From the NCBI GenBank assembly GCA_002437945.1, contig DJSB01000038.1, positions 4,254 to 43,377 of the forward strand: a DNA stretch of 39,124 bases. The letters are read 5' to 3'. The notes under the pieces are model-generated. The model did not search any database and was not told the DNA's origin. It worked only from the letters and a program-made list of their open reading frames with translations. Position 1 is the first letter of the stretch; each line of letters starts with the position of its first letter. Below, in pieces: positions 1-7,939 of the stretch. Origin of the DNA: Christensenella sp. UBA6345. Its GTDB lineage: Bacteria; Bacillota; Clostridia; Christensenellales; UBA1242. Made by a program: the position numbers and the translations under genes.

Positions 1-22
1 TCAAGTCCCACTTTCGGCACCA
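1..22 (+). tRNA. 3' end of a tRNA gene (partial, probably tRNA-Thr)
   Basis: The window opens inside a T-loop (TCAAGT), followed by the 3' T-stem strand CCCAC, a seven-base acceptor strand TTTCGGC, discriminator A and an encoded CCA. The acceptor implies a 5' half beginning GCCGAAA, which fits threonine tRNAs of low-GC Firmicutes best. The anticodon lies outside the window, so the isotype is inference. A strong terminator follows three bases later, so this is the last gene of its transcript. Confidence 0.85.
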
Positions 23-24
23 AT

Positions 25-71
25 AAAGAACTAAATCGAAACTATTTTGGTTTTGATTTAGTTCTTTTTTT
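25..71 (+). terminator. Rho-independent terminator after the tRNA
   Basis: A perfect 13-bp stem (25-37 with 55-67), extended by a few A-T pairs, runs into seven or more T residues. It ends the tRNA transcript and insulates the next gene. Confidence 0.9.
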
Positions 72-116
72 GTTTACAATGAAATAAAACCTTATCGTTC
101 AGTGACATTACTGTGT

Positions 117-232
117 AATGATATTTTTGCTGTCGTAAAAGTAAAAGTTTAATTTTATATCATTATTAACGCTGTCTATAATATCATTGACCACAGAGCA
201 ATATCATTGTGAGTAAAAGGAACAATATCATT
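117..232 (+). repeat. Array of ATATCATT octamers upstream of a promoter
   Basis: ATATCATT occurs at 157-164, 181-188, 201-208 and 225-232, with starts 24, 20 and 24 bases apart. The reverse complement AATGATAT is at 117-124. The last copy ends ten bases before the -35 box of the promoter at 243-271. Regular spacing near two helical turns suggests a regulator-binding array for the deaminase gene, but AT-rich sequence can produce such words by chance. No regulator is known. Confidence 0.4.
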
Positions 233-242
233 ATAATTTATT

Positions 243-271
243 TTGTAAAAAAAATATATTTGTGATATAGT
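243..271 (+). promoter_or_regulatory. Sigma-A type promoter with extended -10, for the deaminase gene
   Basis: TTGTAA (243-248), 17-base spacer, TATAGT (266-271) with TGA directly before the -10. The implied 5' leader is about 85 nt. Confidence 0.6.
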
Positions 272-361
272 TAAGTTATTAAAAAAATAGTTAATAAAAG
301 ATTAAAAGTGTTTTGCAATTGATATATTAAAAAACAAAACCTTATTTAAAAGGGTAAATTT

Positions 362-802
362 ATGAATGATAAATGGCAAGAGTTGAAAAACGAGATAGAT
401 AAAAAATATAAAAGTGTTGGTATACATAAGGAATGGTCTCCATTTGTTACGGGAAATAATGTTGTGGCTGCAATTGAAGATATTAATGGCAAAATCTGGA
501 CAGGTATTAACATTGAAACTGCAAGTGGAGTTGTTTGTATTTGTGCAGAAAGAGTTGCACTTTTAAAAATGGTGACAGAATCAGATGTTGTTGTAGTTAA
601 ACGAATATTGGCATATGGAAGTCAACTCCCTAAAAAAGAATTAAACAACTGGTCGCCTTGTGGTGCGTGTAGGGAGTTTTTGATGCAATTGTCTGATAAG
701 AATAAGGATTGTGAAATTTTAATGGATTGGGATACAAGAGAAACGATATTGCTAAAAGATTTGTTACCAAATTGGTGGGGCGATGTCAGATTTAATAAAT
801 AA
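362..802 (+). CDS. Cytidine deaminase-like zinc enzyme
   Basis: A 146-residue protein of the cytidine/dCMP deaminase superfamily, which hydrolytically deaminates cytosine nucleosides for pyrimidine salvage in the cytosol. The signature is complete. N50-I-E52 matches the N-x-E motif that binds the ribose. C61-A62-E63 supplies one zinc ligand and the catalytic glutamate. P99-C-G-A-C103-R-E supplies the other two zinc cysteines. The length is typical for the small tetrameric class. The start has the purine-rich site AAAAGGG ten bases upstream. The gene stands alone between two terminators, behind its own promoter and an octamer repeat array. The exact substrate (cytidine, deoxycytidine or another aminated base) cannot be read from sequence. 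Confidence 0.85.
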   Translation: MNDKWQELKNEIDKKYKSVGIHKEWSPFVTGNNVVAAIEDINGKIWTGINIETASGVVCICAERVALLKMVTESDVVVVKRILAYGSQLPKKELNNWSPCGACREFLMQLSDKNKDCEILMDWDTRETILLKDLLPNWWGDVRFNK

Positions 803-876
803 TATTTTGATTATGCAAAATCAAAGAAAAATATCAAAAATTTTTGATTGTATAAACACAATATATAACATTTATA

Positions 877-911
877 ATCCGAACTTGTATTTTCAAAAGT
901 TCGGATTTTTT
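877..911 (+). terminator. Terminator of the deaminase gene
   Basis: A 10-bp perfect stem (877-886 with 897-906), ten-base loop and T tail. It ends 44 bases before the next start codon. Confidence 0.85.
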
Positions 912-954
912 ATAAATGAGTACTTTAGAATAATTATTTAATAGGAGAGTATTA

Positions 955-1501
955 ATGAAAAACATAATAATTGTTGATATGCAAAAAGGATTTATTAATG
1001 AAAATAATAAGCATTTAGTTGATAGAATAAACACATATTTAAAATCTAATAAATTTGATAATATATTTTTCACACAGTGTATTAATAATAATGTGGGGGG
1101 GGGTGGTCCTTATATTAGAATTTTAAATTGGTATGGTATGACTAATATTGATGAACAAAAATTTGCTATCAATATACCAAAACAAACAAAAATTATAACA
1201 AAAGACTGTTATGGTATTTCTCAAAAAGATATTGATTTATTAAAAAGTCTAAATATAAATGAAATTGAAATTTGTGGAACAGACATTGATGCTTGTGTTT
1301 TAGCAATAGGATTTAATTTATTTGATAGTAACATAAAACCAATTTTTATTAAAGATCTATGTGGAACATCTTCAAAAGATGAAAATATGACAAAATATGC
1401 TTTTTCCATAATAGAAAGACAATTTGGAAAGGGTTGTATTAGATAATTCATTTTATTCAGATAAATCACTTGCTGTTGTACCAGAACAATATTTAAAATA
1501 A
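955..1501 (+). pseudogene. Isochorismatase-like cysteine hydrolase, apparent C-terminal frameshift
   Basis: The open frame 955-1446 gives 163 residues with the isochorismatase-like (cysteine hydrolase) fold. Visible motifs are the catalytic Asp in V-D8-M-Q, Lys in T-K-D-C-Y-G near residue 83, and the nucleophile loop C-G-T-D-I-D-A-C near residue 114. The AGGAG site before the ATG is strong. The frame stops at 1444-1446, but the +1 frame continues as coding-like sequence (D-N-S-F-Y-S-D-K-S-L-A-V-V-P-E-Q-Y-L-K) to a TAA at 1499-1501. Removing one G from the GGG at 1431-1433 joins the two into a single 181-residue protein. A G9 run at 1095-1103 lies in frame near residues 47-50. The shortened protein may still be functional, since all catalytic residues precede the break. 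A sequencing error is the main alternative. The substrate is unknown. Confidence 0.7.
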
Positions 1502-1553
1502 GTATTTATTAAATAACTTATAACTTTTAAATAAATAATAGGAGAGTAGTGTA

Positions 1554-2099
1554 ATGAAATATATTGTGTTACTACGTGGAATAAATATAAGTGGTAAAAA
1601 CAAAATATCAATGCCAATACTTAAAAATGTTTTAGAGAAAAGTGACTTTAAAAATGTAAAAACTGTACTTAATAGTGGTAATGTTATTCTGGAAAGTGAT
1701 ATTGATGATATTGCGAAGTTAAGTCAAAAGATTTTTGATATTATCAAAATGGAATTCCAACTAGAAATTCCTAATTATATAACTACTGAAAGTCAACTTG
1801 AAGATGTACTTAATCATAGTCCCGAATGGTGGGATACAAATGATAAAGAAATATACAATAACTTGATTTTTATTATTCCGCCATCAACTTATAATGACAT
1901 TTATTCTACTGTTGGAGAACCTAGTTATAATATTGATAAAATAAAAGAATATAATAACTATATTTTTTGGTCATTTGACTTAAATAATTATAGAAAGTCT
2001 AATTGGTGGATAAAAACTGCAAGTACTAATATTAAAGATAAAATTACAATTAGAACTGCTAATACAGTAAAAAAGTTATTAGAATTATGTAAGAAATAA
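1554..2099 (+). CDS. DUF1697 family protein
   Basis: A 181-residue cytosolic protein of the DUF1697 family (COG3797), whose biochemical function is not established. Family hallmarks are the N-terminal V-L-L-R-G-I-N-I-S-G-K-N motif (residues 5-16), the central L-N-S-G-N-V-I segment (about residues 39-45), and the C-terminal W-I-K-T-A-S-T-N-I followed by R-T-A-N-T-V-K-K-L. The length matches the family. The start is supported by AGGAGAG about nine bases upstream, almost identical to the site of the preceding gene. A terminator overlaps the stop codon, so this is the end of a unit that may begin with the isochorismatase-like gene, as no terminator separates the two. Confidence 0.9.
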   Translation: MKYIVLLRGINISGKNKISMPILKNVLEKSDFKNVKTVLNSGNVILESDIDDIAKLSQKIFDIIKMEFQLEIPNYITTESQLEDVLNHSPEWWDTNDKEIYNNLIFIIPPSTYNDIYSTVGEPSYNIDKIKEYNNYIFWSFDLNNYRKSNWWIKTASTNIKDKITIRTANTVKKLLELCKK

Positions 2100-2127
2100 C
2101 ATTGGGTTTTCTAATGTTATTTTTTTA
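2095..2127 (+). terminator. Terminator overlapping the DUF1697 stop codon
   Basis: A 9-bp stem (2095-2103 with 2113-2121) that includes the TAA, followed by a T run to 2127. Confidence 0.8.
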
Positions 2128-2260
2128 ATTTACAATTATAGTGATTAAAACAATATTATATCATTTGTTTTTACGTATTTAAGTTGTAAATTAAATATTT
2201 ATGTTTTATACTTATTATGTAACATAAGTATTTAAATTCATCTATTTACAAAGGATAATA

Positions 2261-2839
2261 ATGGAAACAGTTCAAATAATATTCCAAGTTTTAAGTGTCG
2301 TTGTGTCTGTTATTGCTATACTACAAAAGCAAAAATGGAAAATGATGTTGTTCTATACGATTAACAATGTTTTGTCGGTCATTATCTATTTTTCTTTTAA
2401 TAGAATTACTACAGCAATAATATGCGTTGTTGCTACTATTAGAACTTTTATTTTTATGTTTTATTCGTTAAAAGGATTAAAACCTAATTTAATATGGCTT
2501 ATACTTTTTGAAGTTGGTTTTGTAGTAACTACTATACTTACATGGCAAGATGCTTTGGACTTACTCCCACTTGCTGCCTTGCTTGCTGCAGGGTATGGAA
2601 GTTGGCAGGATAACCCCGCAATTTTGCGTACTTCATATATTATTAATAATGCAGCATATGTAGTTTATAATGCAATAATTGGGGCTTATATCTCTATGGC
2701 ATTTAAAATAGTTACCTTAATCAGTTCGATAACTTGTTTTATATATTATTGTCTACTTAAAAAAGAAGAACCTATTTTAAGTGTGATATTTAAAAGAAAG
2801 AAAAATCCAGATATTGAACTAGATACTAAAATCGAGTAG
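2261..2839 (+). CDS. YgjV-like integral membrane protein
   Basis: A 192-residue polytopic membrane protein resembling the Imp-YgjV family of inner-membrane proteins, of unknown function. About five to six hydrophobic segments lie at roughly residues 5-20, 29-47, 50-68, 77-95, 100-112 and 128-165. Family-like features are the Q-K-Q-K-W-K stretch after the first helix, the P-L-A-A-L-L segment, and an R-T-S-Y-I-I-N-N-A-A-Y-V-V-Y-N region near residues 122-136. The C-terminal 25 residues are charged and probably cytosolic. The start follows AAAGGATAAT. It is a single gene between two terminators. A distant PnuC-like transporter was considered, but PnuC motifs are not seen. Confidence 0.7.
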   Translation: METVQIIFQVLSVVVSVIAILQKQKWKMMLFYTINNVLSVIIYFSFNRITTAIICVVATIRTFIFMFYSLKGLKPNLIWLILFEVGFVVTTILTWQDALDLLPLAALLAAGYGSWQDNPAILRTSYIINNAAYVVYNAIIGAYISMAFKIVTLISSITCFIYYCLLKKEEPILSVIFKRKKNPDIELDTKIE

Positions 2840-2880
2840 TTAGTATTTTACCGATTTTAATTGATTAAATTATAGATTAA

Positions 2881-2919
2881 AAATAAACATAGATATTTGA
2901 AGTCTATGTTTATTTTTTT
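2881..2919 (+). terminator. Terminator of the YgjV-like gene
   Basis: A 13-bp stem (2881-2893 with 2903-2915), nine-base loop and T run to 2919. Confidence 0.88.
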
Positions 2920-2990
2920 ATATCTTATTTATAAATTTGAGTAGGTAATTTTAATATATTGGTATATCATTTTTTATTTTATTTGTTTTA

Positions 2991-2999
2991 TGTTATAAT
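2991..2999 (+). promoter_or_regulatory. Extended -10 promoter for polA
   Basis: TGT directly followed by a perfect TATAAT (2994-2999), 30 bases before the polA start codon. The -35 region is weak (T-rich), as extended -10 promoters tolerate. Confidence 0.6.
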
Positions 3000-3029
3000 A
3001 TATAGACAATAATATTTTAAGGTGTATTT

Positions 3030-5591
3030 ATGAAAGAAAAACTAGTAATTATAGATGGTAATAGTTTGATAAATAGGGCATTCTATGCTTTGCCACAACT
3101 GGCTAATTCTGAAGGAGTAATTAGCAATGGTGTTTTTGGTTTTGCTACAATTTTGGTTAGGATAATTAACGAGATTAAACCTAAATATATTTGTGTTGCG
3201 CTTGACTATGGTAAACATACTTTCCGTACTGATATGTTTGCTGAATATAAAGGTACTAGAAAAGGCACACCTGAAGAACTTAAATCACAGTTTCCTATTT
3301 TAAGAGATATGTTAAGTGCTATGGGTATACAACATATTGAAAAAGAAGGTATTGAAGCCGATGATATTATAGGTACATTGACACGTAGATTTGATACCGA
3401 GAACATTATAGTTACTGGAGATAAAGATAGTTTTCAACTTATTAATGACCATACATGGGTAATGTTTACTAAACGTGGTGTGACCGAAACAATTAATTAT
3501 GATGAAGCCCAATTGTTTAATGATTATGGATTAAAACCATATCAAATTATTGAACTTAAGTCACTTATGGGAGACTCTTCCGATAATATACCTGGGGTTA
3601 GTGGAGTAGGCGAAAAAACTGCATTAAGTTTGCTTTATAAATATGAAACATTAGATGGAGTCTACAATCATATTGATGAGATTACAGGTAAACTTAAAGA
3701 GAAATTGATTGATAATAAAGAAATGGCTTTATTAAGCCATACATTGGCTACTATTAAGACCGATTGTGAGTTTGATTGTCAACTTAAAGATTGTGAATAT
3801 CAGTTTCCATTTAGTCATAGTGTGTTGGCATTCTTTAAAAAATATCAATTCAATTCATTATTAAAAAAAGACGAACTATTTGAAAGTGCTAATACTCAAG
3901 AATTTCAATATGAAAGTAGTATCGAACAATACAATGTTCAAGATGTTGAAATTATTAACAATATAATTACTGATATTAAAAAAGAAAAGAAATTTTATCT
4001 TAACCTAAATGGTGGGGTAAGTTTGTTTGTTGGTAATAAAGAATATAACTTAAGTGAAAAAGTTGATTTATTAAACCCATCTATTGAATACGAACAATTC
4101 TTTGTCGCTTTAAAAGATGTATTTGAAGATGAAAACATAAAGAAATGTGTGTTTGATTATAAATCAATTTTGCATCAGTTAAATAAATATAATATAACTC
4201 TTAACGGAGTAGTATTTGATACTTATCTAGCAAGGTATTTGATTAATAACAACAATAAATCCAATATTACTTTTGAAGATATGTTGATTGAAAATAATTT
4301 AAACTTAAATTATTATGCTTACAATCTTAAAAAATTAGAAGAAATATACCTAGACAATTTAAAACAACTTGATTTACTATTTTTGTTTAATGAAATCGAA
4401 CTTCCACTTACTAAAGTGTTATACAATATGGAAATTGTGGGCTTTAAGATTGATAGAGAAGTAATTAATCAATTGGACAAAAAATATGATAGTGAATTAC
4501 AAACTGTGTCACAAGAGATCTTTGATTTGGCTGGTTGTGAATTTAATCTTAACTCGCCAAAACAATTGGGCGAAATATTGTTTGATAAGTTAAATTTGTA
4601 TCATGGTAATAATAAGAAAAAGAGTACTAGTGTAGAAGTCCTTAATGGTTTAAAAAATGACCACCCAATTATTGAAAAAATCATAAGATATAGACAAATA
4701 AGTAAATTATATTCGACTTATATTAAAGCATTTGAAGAACTTATTAATAAAGATACAGGCAAGATATATACAACATTTAATCAGACATTAACTTCTACTG
4801 GTAGATTAAGTAGTTCTGACCCTAATTTACAGAATATTCCTGTAAGAAGTGATGAAGGAAAAGAGTTGAGAAAGATGTTTGTGCCATCGTTTAAAGATGG
4901 TTATATTGTATCAGCCGATTATAGTCAGATAGAACTTCGACTTCTAGCAGCATTTAGTGGAGATGAAAAACTTATTGAAGCCTTTAAGCGTGGCGATGAT
5001 ATTCATGCACTTACAGCATCTCAAGTGTTTGGGGTAGATATTAAAGATGTTACTAGCCAGATGCGTAGAGATGCAAAAGCAATTAACTTTGGTATTATTT
5101 ATGGTATATCTGATTATGGCTTAAGCCAGAATATAGGCTGTACCAAGAAAGTTGCTAAAGACTATATAGATATGTATTTTGCCAAGTATCCACTTGTTAA
5201 ACAATATATGGATAGTAATATAGAGTACTGTAAAGCCAATGGCTATGTTAAGACTCACTTTGGCCGTATTCGATTTATTCCAGAAATACGTAATTCTAAT
5301 TATAATATTAGACAATTGGGCGAAAGATGTGCCATGAATATGCCGTTACAAGGTACTGCAAGTGATGTTATTAAACTTGCAATGATACGTGTGTATAATC
5401 GTATGAAAAAAGAGAATTTGAAGAGTAAATTAATACTTCAAATACACGATGAGTTGATAGTGGATTGTGAACCAACCGAACTTGATAAAGTAACCAATTT
5501 ACTTAAAGAAGAAATGGAAAATTGTGTTGAATTGGCTGTAAAACTTGAAGTTAATGTAAGTTACGGCAAAGATTGGTACGAAGCAAAATAA
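3030..5591 (+). CDS. polA: DNA polymerase I
   Basis: An 853-residue family A polymerase for Okazaki-fragment maturation and gap filling. Residues 1-290 form the 5'-3' exonuclease/FEN domain (I-I-D-G-N at 7-11, an acidic D-D-I-I-G-T cluster, then D-S-S-D-N-I-P-G-V). Residues of about 300-470 correspond to the 3'-5' exonuclease fold but lack the D-x-E metal motif, as in many Firmicutes, so proofreading is probably absent. Residues 480-853 are the polymerase: motif A D630-Y-S-Q-I-E-L-R, motif B R679 to G692 with K683 and Y691, and motif C Q-I-H806-D807-E808. The length is slightly below the roughly 880 of Bacillus PolA. AAGGTG precedes the ATG. It is a single gene with its own promoter and terminator. 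Confidence 0.97.
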   Translation: MKEKLVIIDGNSLINRAFYALPQLANSEGVISNGVFGFATILVRIINEIKPKYICVALDYGKHTFRTDMFAEYKGTRKGTPEELKSQFPILRDMLSAMGIQHIEKEGIEADDIIGTLTRRFDTENIIVTGDKDSFQLINDHTWVMFTKRGVTETINYDEAQLFNDYGLKPYQIIELKSLMGDSSDNIPGVSGVGEKTALSLLYKYETLDGVYNHIDEITGKLKEKLIDNKEMALLSHTLATIKTDCEFDCQLKDCEYQFPFSHSVLAFFKKYQFNSLLKKDELFESANTQEFQYESSIEQYNVQDVEIINNIITDIKKEKKFYLNLNGGVSLFVGNKEYNLSEKVDLLNPSIEYEQFFVALKDVFEDENIKKCVFDYKSILHQLNKYNITLNGVVFDTYLARYLINNNNKSNITFEDMLIENNLNLNYYAYNLKKLEEIYLDNLKQLDLLFLFNEIELPLTKVLYNMEIVGFKIDREVINQLDKKYDSELQTVSQEIFDLAGCEFNLNSPKQLGEILFDKLNLYHGNNKKKSTSVEVLNGLKNDHPIIEKIIRYRQISKLYSTYIKAFEELINKDTGKIYTTFNQTLTSTGRLSSSDPNLQNIPVRSDEGKELRKMFVPSFKDGYIVSADYSQIELRLLAAFSGDEKLIEAFKRGDDIHALTASQVFGVDIKDVTSQMRRDAKAINFGIIYGISDYGLSQNIGCTKKVAKDYIDMYFAKYPLVKQYMDSNIEYCKANGYVKTHFGRIRFIPEIRNSNYNIRQLGERCAMNMPLQGTASDVIKLAMIRVYNRMKKENLKSKLILQIHDELIVDCEPTELDKVTNLLKEEMENCVELAVKLEVNVSYGKDWYEAK

Positions 5592-5600
5592 TATTAAAAT

Positions 5601-5637
5601 AAAAGTCAGTCTGTAAAAAAAGACTGATTTTTATTTT
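5601..5637 (+). terminator. Terminator of polA
   Basis: A 12-bp stem with one G-T pair (5601-5612 with 5621-5632), eight-base loop and a T-rich tail. Confidence 0.8.
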
Positions 5638-5749
5638 AGTTGAGACATAATAAATATGAGAAAATATAGTATAAAAATAATATGTTAAGTAGGTTTACTT
5701 AAATTTATCTAATAAGAATATTAGTTGATTATTAGCATACAATAATGAT

Positions 5750-6292
5750 ATGAAAAAGAAAATTATAATGTATGTATCACTTATATGTTTAGTGTTAATA
5801 TTGTTTACAGCCATTATTATGTATTTAGTGGTTTTGTATCCAATTCGATATAAAACTACTATAAAAAAGTATTCAAAAATATATAATATTGACCCAGAAA
5901 TTGTATGTTCGGTTATTAATATTGAAAGTGGATTTGACAAGAATGCACTATCTAAAGTAGGGGCTAGGGGACTTATGCAAATAATGCCTAGTACTGCAGA
6001 AGAAATAGCAGATAAATTAAATATTAAAGATTTTACACTAGATATGTTATATTCTCCCGAAATTAATATTCGAATGGGGTGTTATTACCTTAATTATTTA
6101 GGTAGTATGTATACTAGTCTAGATAATATTGTAGCAAGTTATAATGCCGGTTTTAACAAAGTTAATGAATGGCTAAATAATCCGGATTATTGTAAAGATG
6201 GCGTTATTACTAATCCGCCCAATAAAGAAACATATAACTATTTAAAGAAGTTTAAAAAGAATCTTAAAGTTTACAAAACACGAATTAATTAA
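5750..6292 (+). CDS. Membrane-anchored lytic transglycosylase (SLT domain)
   Basis: A 180-residue protein that should cleave the MurNAc-GlcNAc bond of peptidoglycan outside the membrane, forming anhydro-MurNAc ends. Residues 5-30 form one uncleaved-looking signal anchor. The Slt70-like domain follows from about residue 40 to 165. The catalytic glutamate is E59 in I-E-S-G-F, followed by the G-A-R-G-L-M-Q-I-M-P block (71-80), with the typical I-V-A-S-Y-N-A-G motif near residue 130. The C-terminus is Lys-rich. It is a single gene with its own terminator. No Shine-Dalgarno site is visible before the ATG, and a -10-like TACAAT ends only six bases upstream of it. Translation may therefore be leaderless or the start weak. 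No alternative ATG with a better site keeps the anchor. Confidence 0.88.
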   Translation: MKKKIIMYVSLICLVLILFTAIIMYLVVLYPIRYKTTIKKYSKIYNIDPEIVCSVINIESGFDKNALSKVGARGLMQIMPSTAEEIADKLNIKDFTLDMLYSPEINIRMGCYYLNYLGSMYTSLDNIVASYNAGFNKVNEWLNNPDYCKDGVITNPPNKETYNYLKKFKKNLKVYKTRIN

Positions 6293-6317
6293 AGTATACT
6301 TGCGGGTATACTTTTTT
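6291..6317 (+). terminator. Terminator of the lytic transglycosylase gene
   Basis: A 9-bp stem (6291-6299 with 6306-6314), starting at the stop codon, with a T run to 6317. Confidence 0.82.
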
Positions 6318-6377
6318 ATGTGACTTATAATAAATATATATAATTGTAAATATTAATTATAAAGGCACTTATTTACA

Positions 6378-6406
6378 TTGACTTAAAAGCGAATTTTATA
6401 TATACT
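6378..6406 (+). promoter_or_regulatory. Promoter of lysS
   Basis: TTGACT (6378-6383), 17-base spacer, TATACT (6401-6406). The leader is about 30 nt. No T-box element is present. Confidence 0.65.
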
Positions 6407-6442
6407 TGTTTAGACAAAATTATTCTATTATTGGAGAAAAAT

Positions 6443-7915
6443 ATGGAACAAAACAATTCTGAAAATTTATATAAAGAAGTTGATATTAGAGAAAAGAAAA
6501 TCAAAGACTTAAAAGCAAGCGGTATTAATCCATATGCTTCAAAGTTTGAAGAAACACATAATATTACCGAAACTAGACAACTTAATGACGGAGACCGTAC
6601 ATCAGTTGCTGGACGTATGGTATTTAGACGTACTTTTGGTAAATTTATGTTTGTTCAGATATCAGATGTTTACAATAAACTTCAAGTAAGTTTAAGTGTT
6701 AACCAATTTGATTTAGAAACATACAAGTGGTTTAATGACTTCGTTGATATAGGGGACTTTGTAGGTTTTAGTGGTATTATTTATCATACAAAGACTGGCG
6801 AACTTACTGTTCAAGCAGACAGTTATACTTTGTTAAGTAAGGCTATGAAACCACTTCCAGAAAAATTCCACGGACTTACTGATATAGAGACTCGTTATAG
6901 ACAACGTTATCTTGATTTAGTTACCAACGAACAAGCACGTAAAGTATTTTTAGGTAGAAGTAAAGTTGAATCTATTATTAGAAGATACCTAGAAGATTTA
7001 GGATTTATTGAAATTGAAACTCCAGTCCTACAGACTGCAGTTTCGGGTGCTTCTGCAAGACCATTCTTTACACACCATAATGCTCTAGACCTAGATTGTA
7101 ATTTAAGAATCGCAAAAGAAACTTGGTTAAAACAAGCAATTGCTGGTGGCATACCAAGAGTATTCGAACTTGGTAAAGATTTCCGTAATGAAGGTATGGA
7201 CGCTACTCACTTGCAAGAATTTACACAAGTTGAATGGTATGCTAGTTATTGGGATTTTGAAAAGAATATTGAAGTATTTAAGAACCTAGTACAAAAATTA
7301 TTATTAGATACTTTGGGTACTACAGTTATTAATTATCAAGGCCACGAGATTGATTTTGGTAAGGAATGGCCACGTGTTAACTATGTTGAAGAAATGAACA
7401 AGATTTTAGGGTTTGAATTCTTGGACATAGATGACCTAGAAGTATTTAAAAAGAAAGTAGTAGAAAAAGGTTTATTTACTTTTGCTGAACTTGAAGAGTG
7501 TAAATCTGTACGTACATTGATTGACTTTATATACAAGAGAAAAATTAGGGAAGGTATGGTTGGACCAGTTATACTATATAACTACCCAGCAGTATTAAAG
7601 ACTCTTGCTAGAAGAAGTGATAAAGATAGTAGAGTTACTGAAGTATTCCAAGTAGTAGTGTGTGGTGCAGAAATCTGTAATGCATATTCAGAGTTGGTAG
7701 ACCCAATGATTCAAAGAGAAACATTAATGGAACAATTGGTTGAAAAAGCCAATGGCGATGAAGAAACCATGGACGTTGATGAAGATTTCTTGGCTGCTAT
7801 GGAACATGGTATGCCACCAATGAGTGGATTAGGTTTTGGTATAGACAGATTTATTATGTTAATATATGATTTGCCTAATATCAGAGATACAGTATTATTC
7901 CCAATTATGAAATAG
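6443..7915 (+). CDS. lysS: Lysyl-tRNA synthetase, class II
   Basis: A 490-residue class IIb enzyme that charges tRNA-Lys with lysine using ATP in the cytosol. I chose the ATG at 6443 because TGGAGA lies just upstream. An in-frame TTG at 6431 overlaps that site and is unlikely. An OB-fold anticodon-binding domain spans about residues 50-150. The catalytic core carries class II motif 1 near 170-200, motif 2 (F-R-N-E-G-M-D then E-F-T-Q-V-E-W-Y) near 245-270, and motif 3 (G-L-G-F-G-I-D-R-F) near the C-terminus. The final residues R-D-T-V-L-F-P-I-M-K match the family tail. The length is normal. A DegV-like gene follows after 24 bases with no terminator, so the two are probably co-transcribed. Its promoter is at 6378. 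Confidence 0.96.
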   Translation: MEQNNSENLYKEVDIREKKIKDLKASGINPYASKFEETHNITETRQLNDGDRTSVAGRMVFRRTFGKFMFVQISDVYNKLQVSLSVNQFDLETYKWFNDFVDIGDFVGFSGIIYHTKTGELTVQADSYTLLSKAMKPLPEKFHGLTDIETRYRQRYLDLVTNEQARKVFLGRSKVESIIRRYLEDLGFIEIETPVLQTAVSGASARPFFTHHNALDLDCNLRIAKETWLKQAIAGGIPRVFELGKDFRNEGMDATHLQEFTQVEWYASYWDFEKNIEVFKNLVQKLLLDTLGTTVINYQGHEIDFGKEWPRVNYVEEMNKILGFEFLDIDDLEVFKKKVVEKGLFTFAELEECKSVRTLIDFIYKRKIREGMVGPVILYNYPAVLKTLARRSDKDSRVTEVFQVVVCGAEICNAYSELVDPMIQRETLMEQLVEKANGDEETMDVDEDFLAAMEHGMPPMSGLGFGIDRFIMLIYDLPNIRDTVLFPIMK

Positions 7916-7939
7916 TAGTACTTAATAAAGGGGTTAAAT

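Noticed and set aside
6431..6442. TTG start for lysS at 6431
   Set aside because: It overlaps the TGGAGA ribosome site that serves the ATG at 6443.
6320..6442. T-box riboswitch before lysS
   Set aside because: The leader is only about 30 nt and has no specifier or T-box motif.
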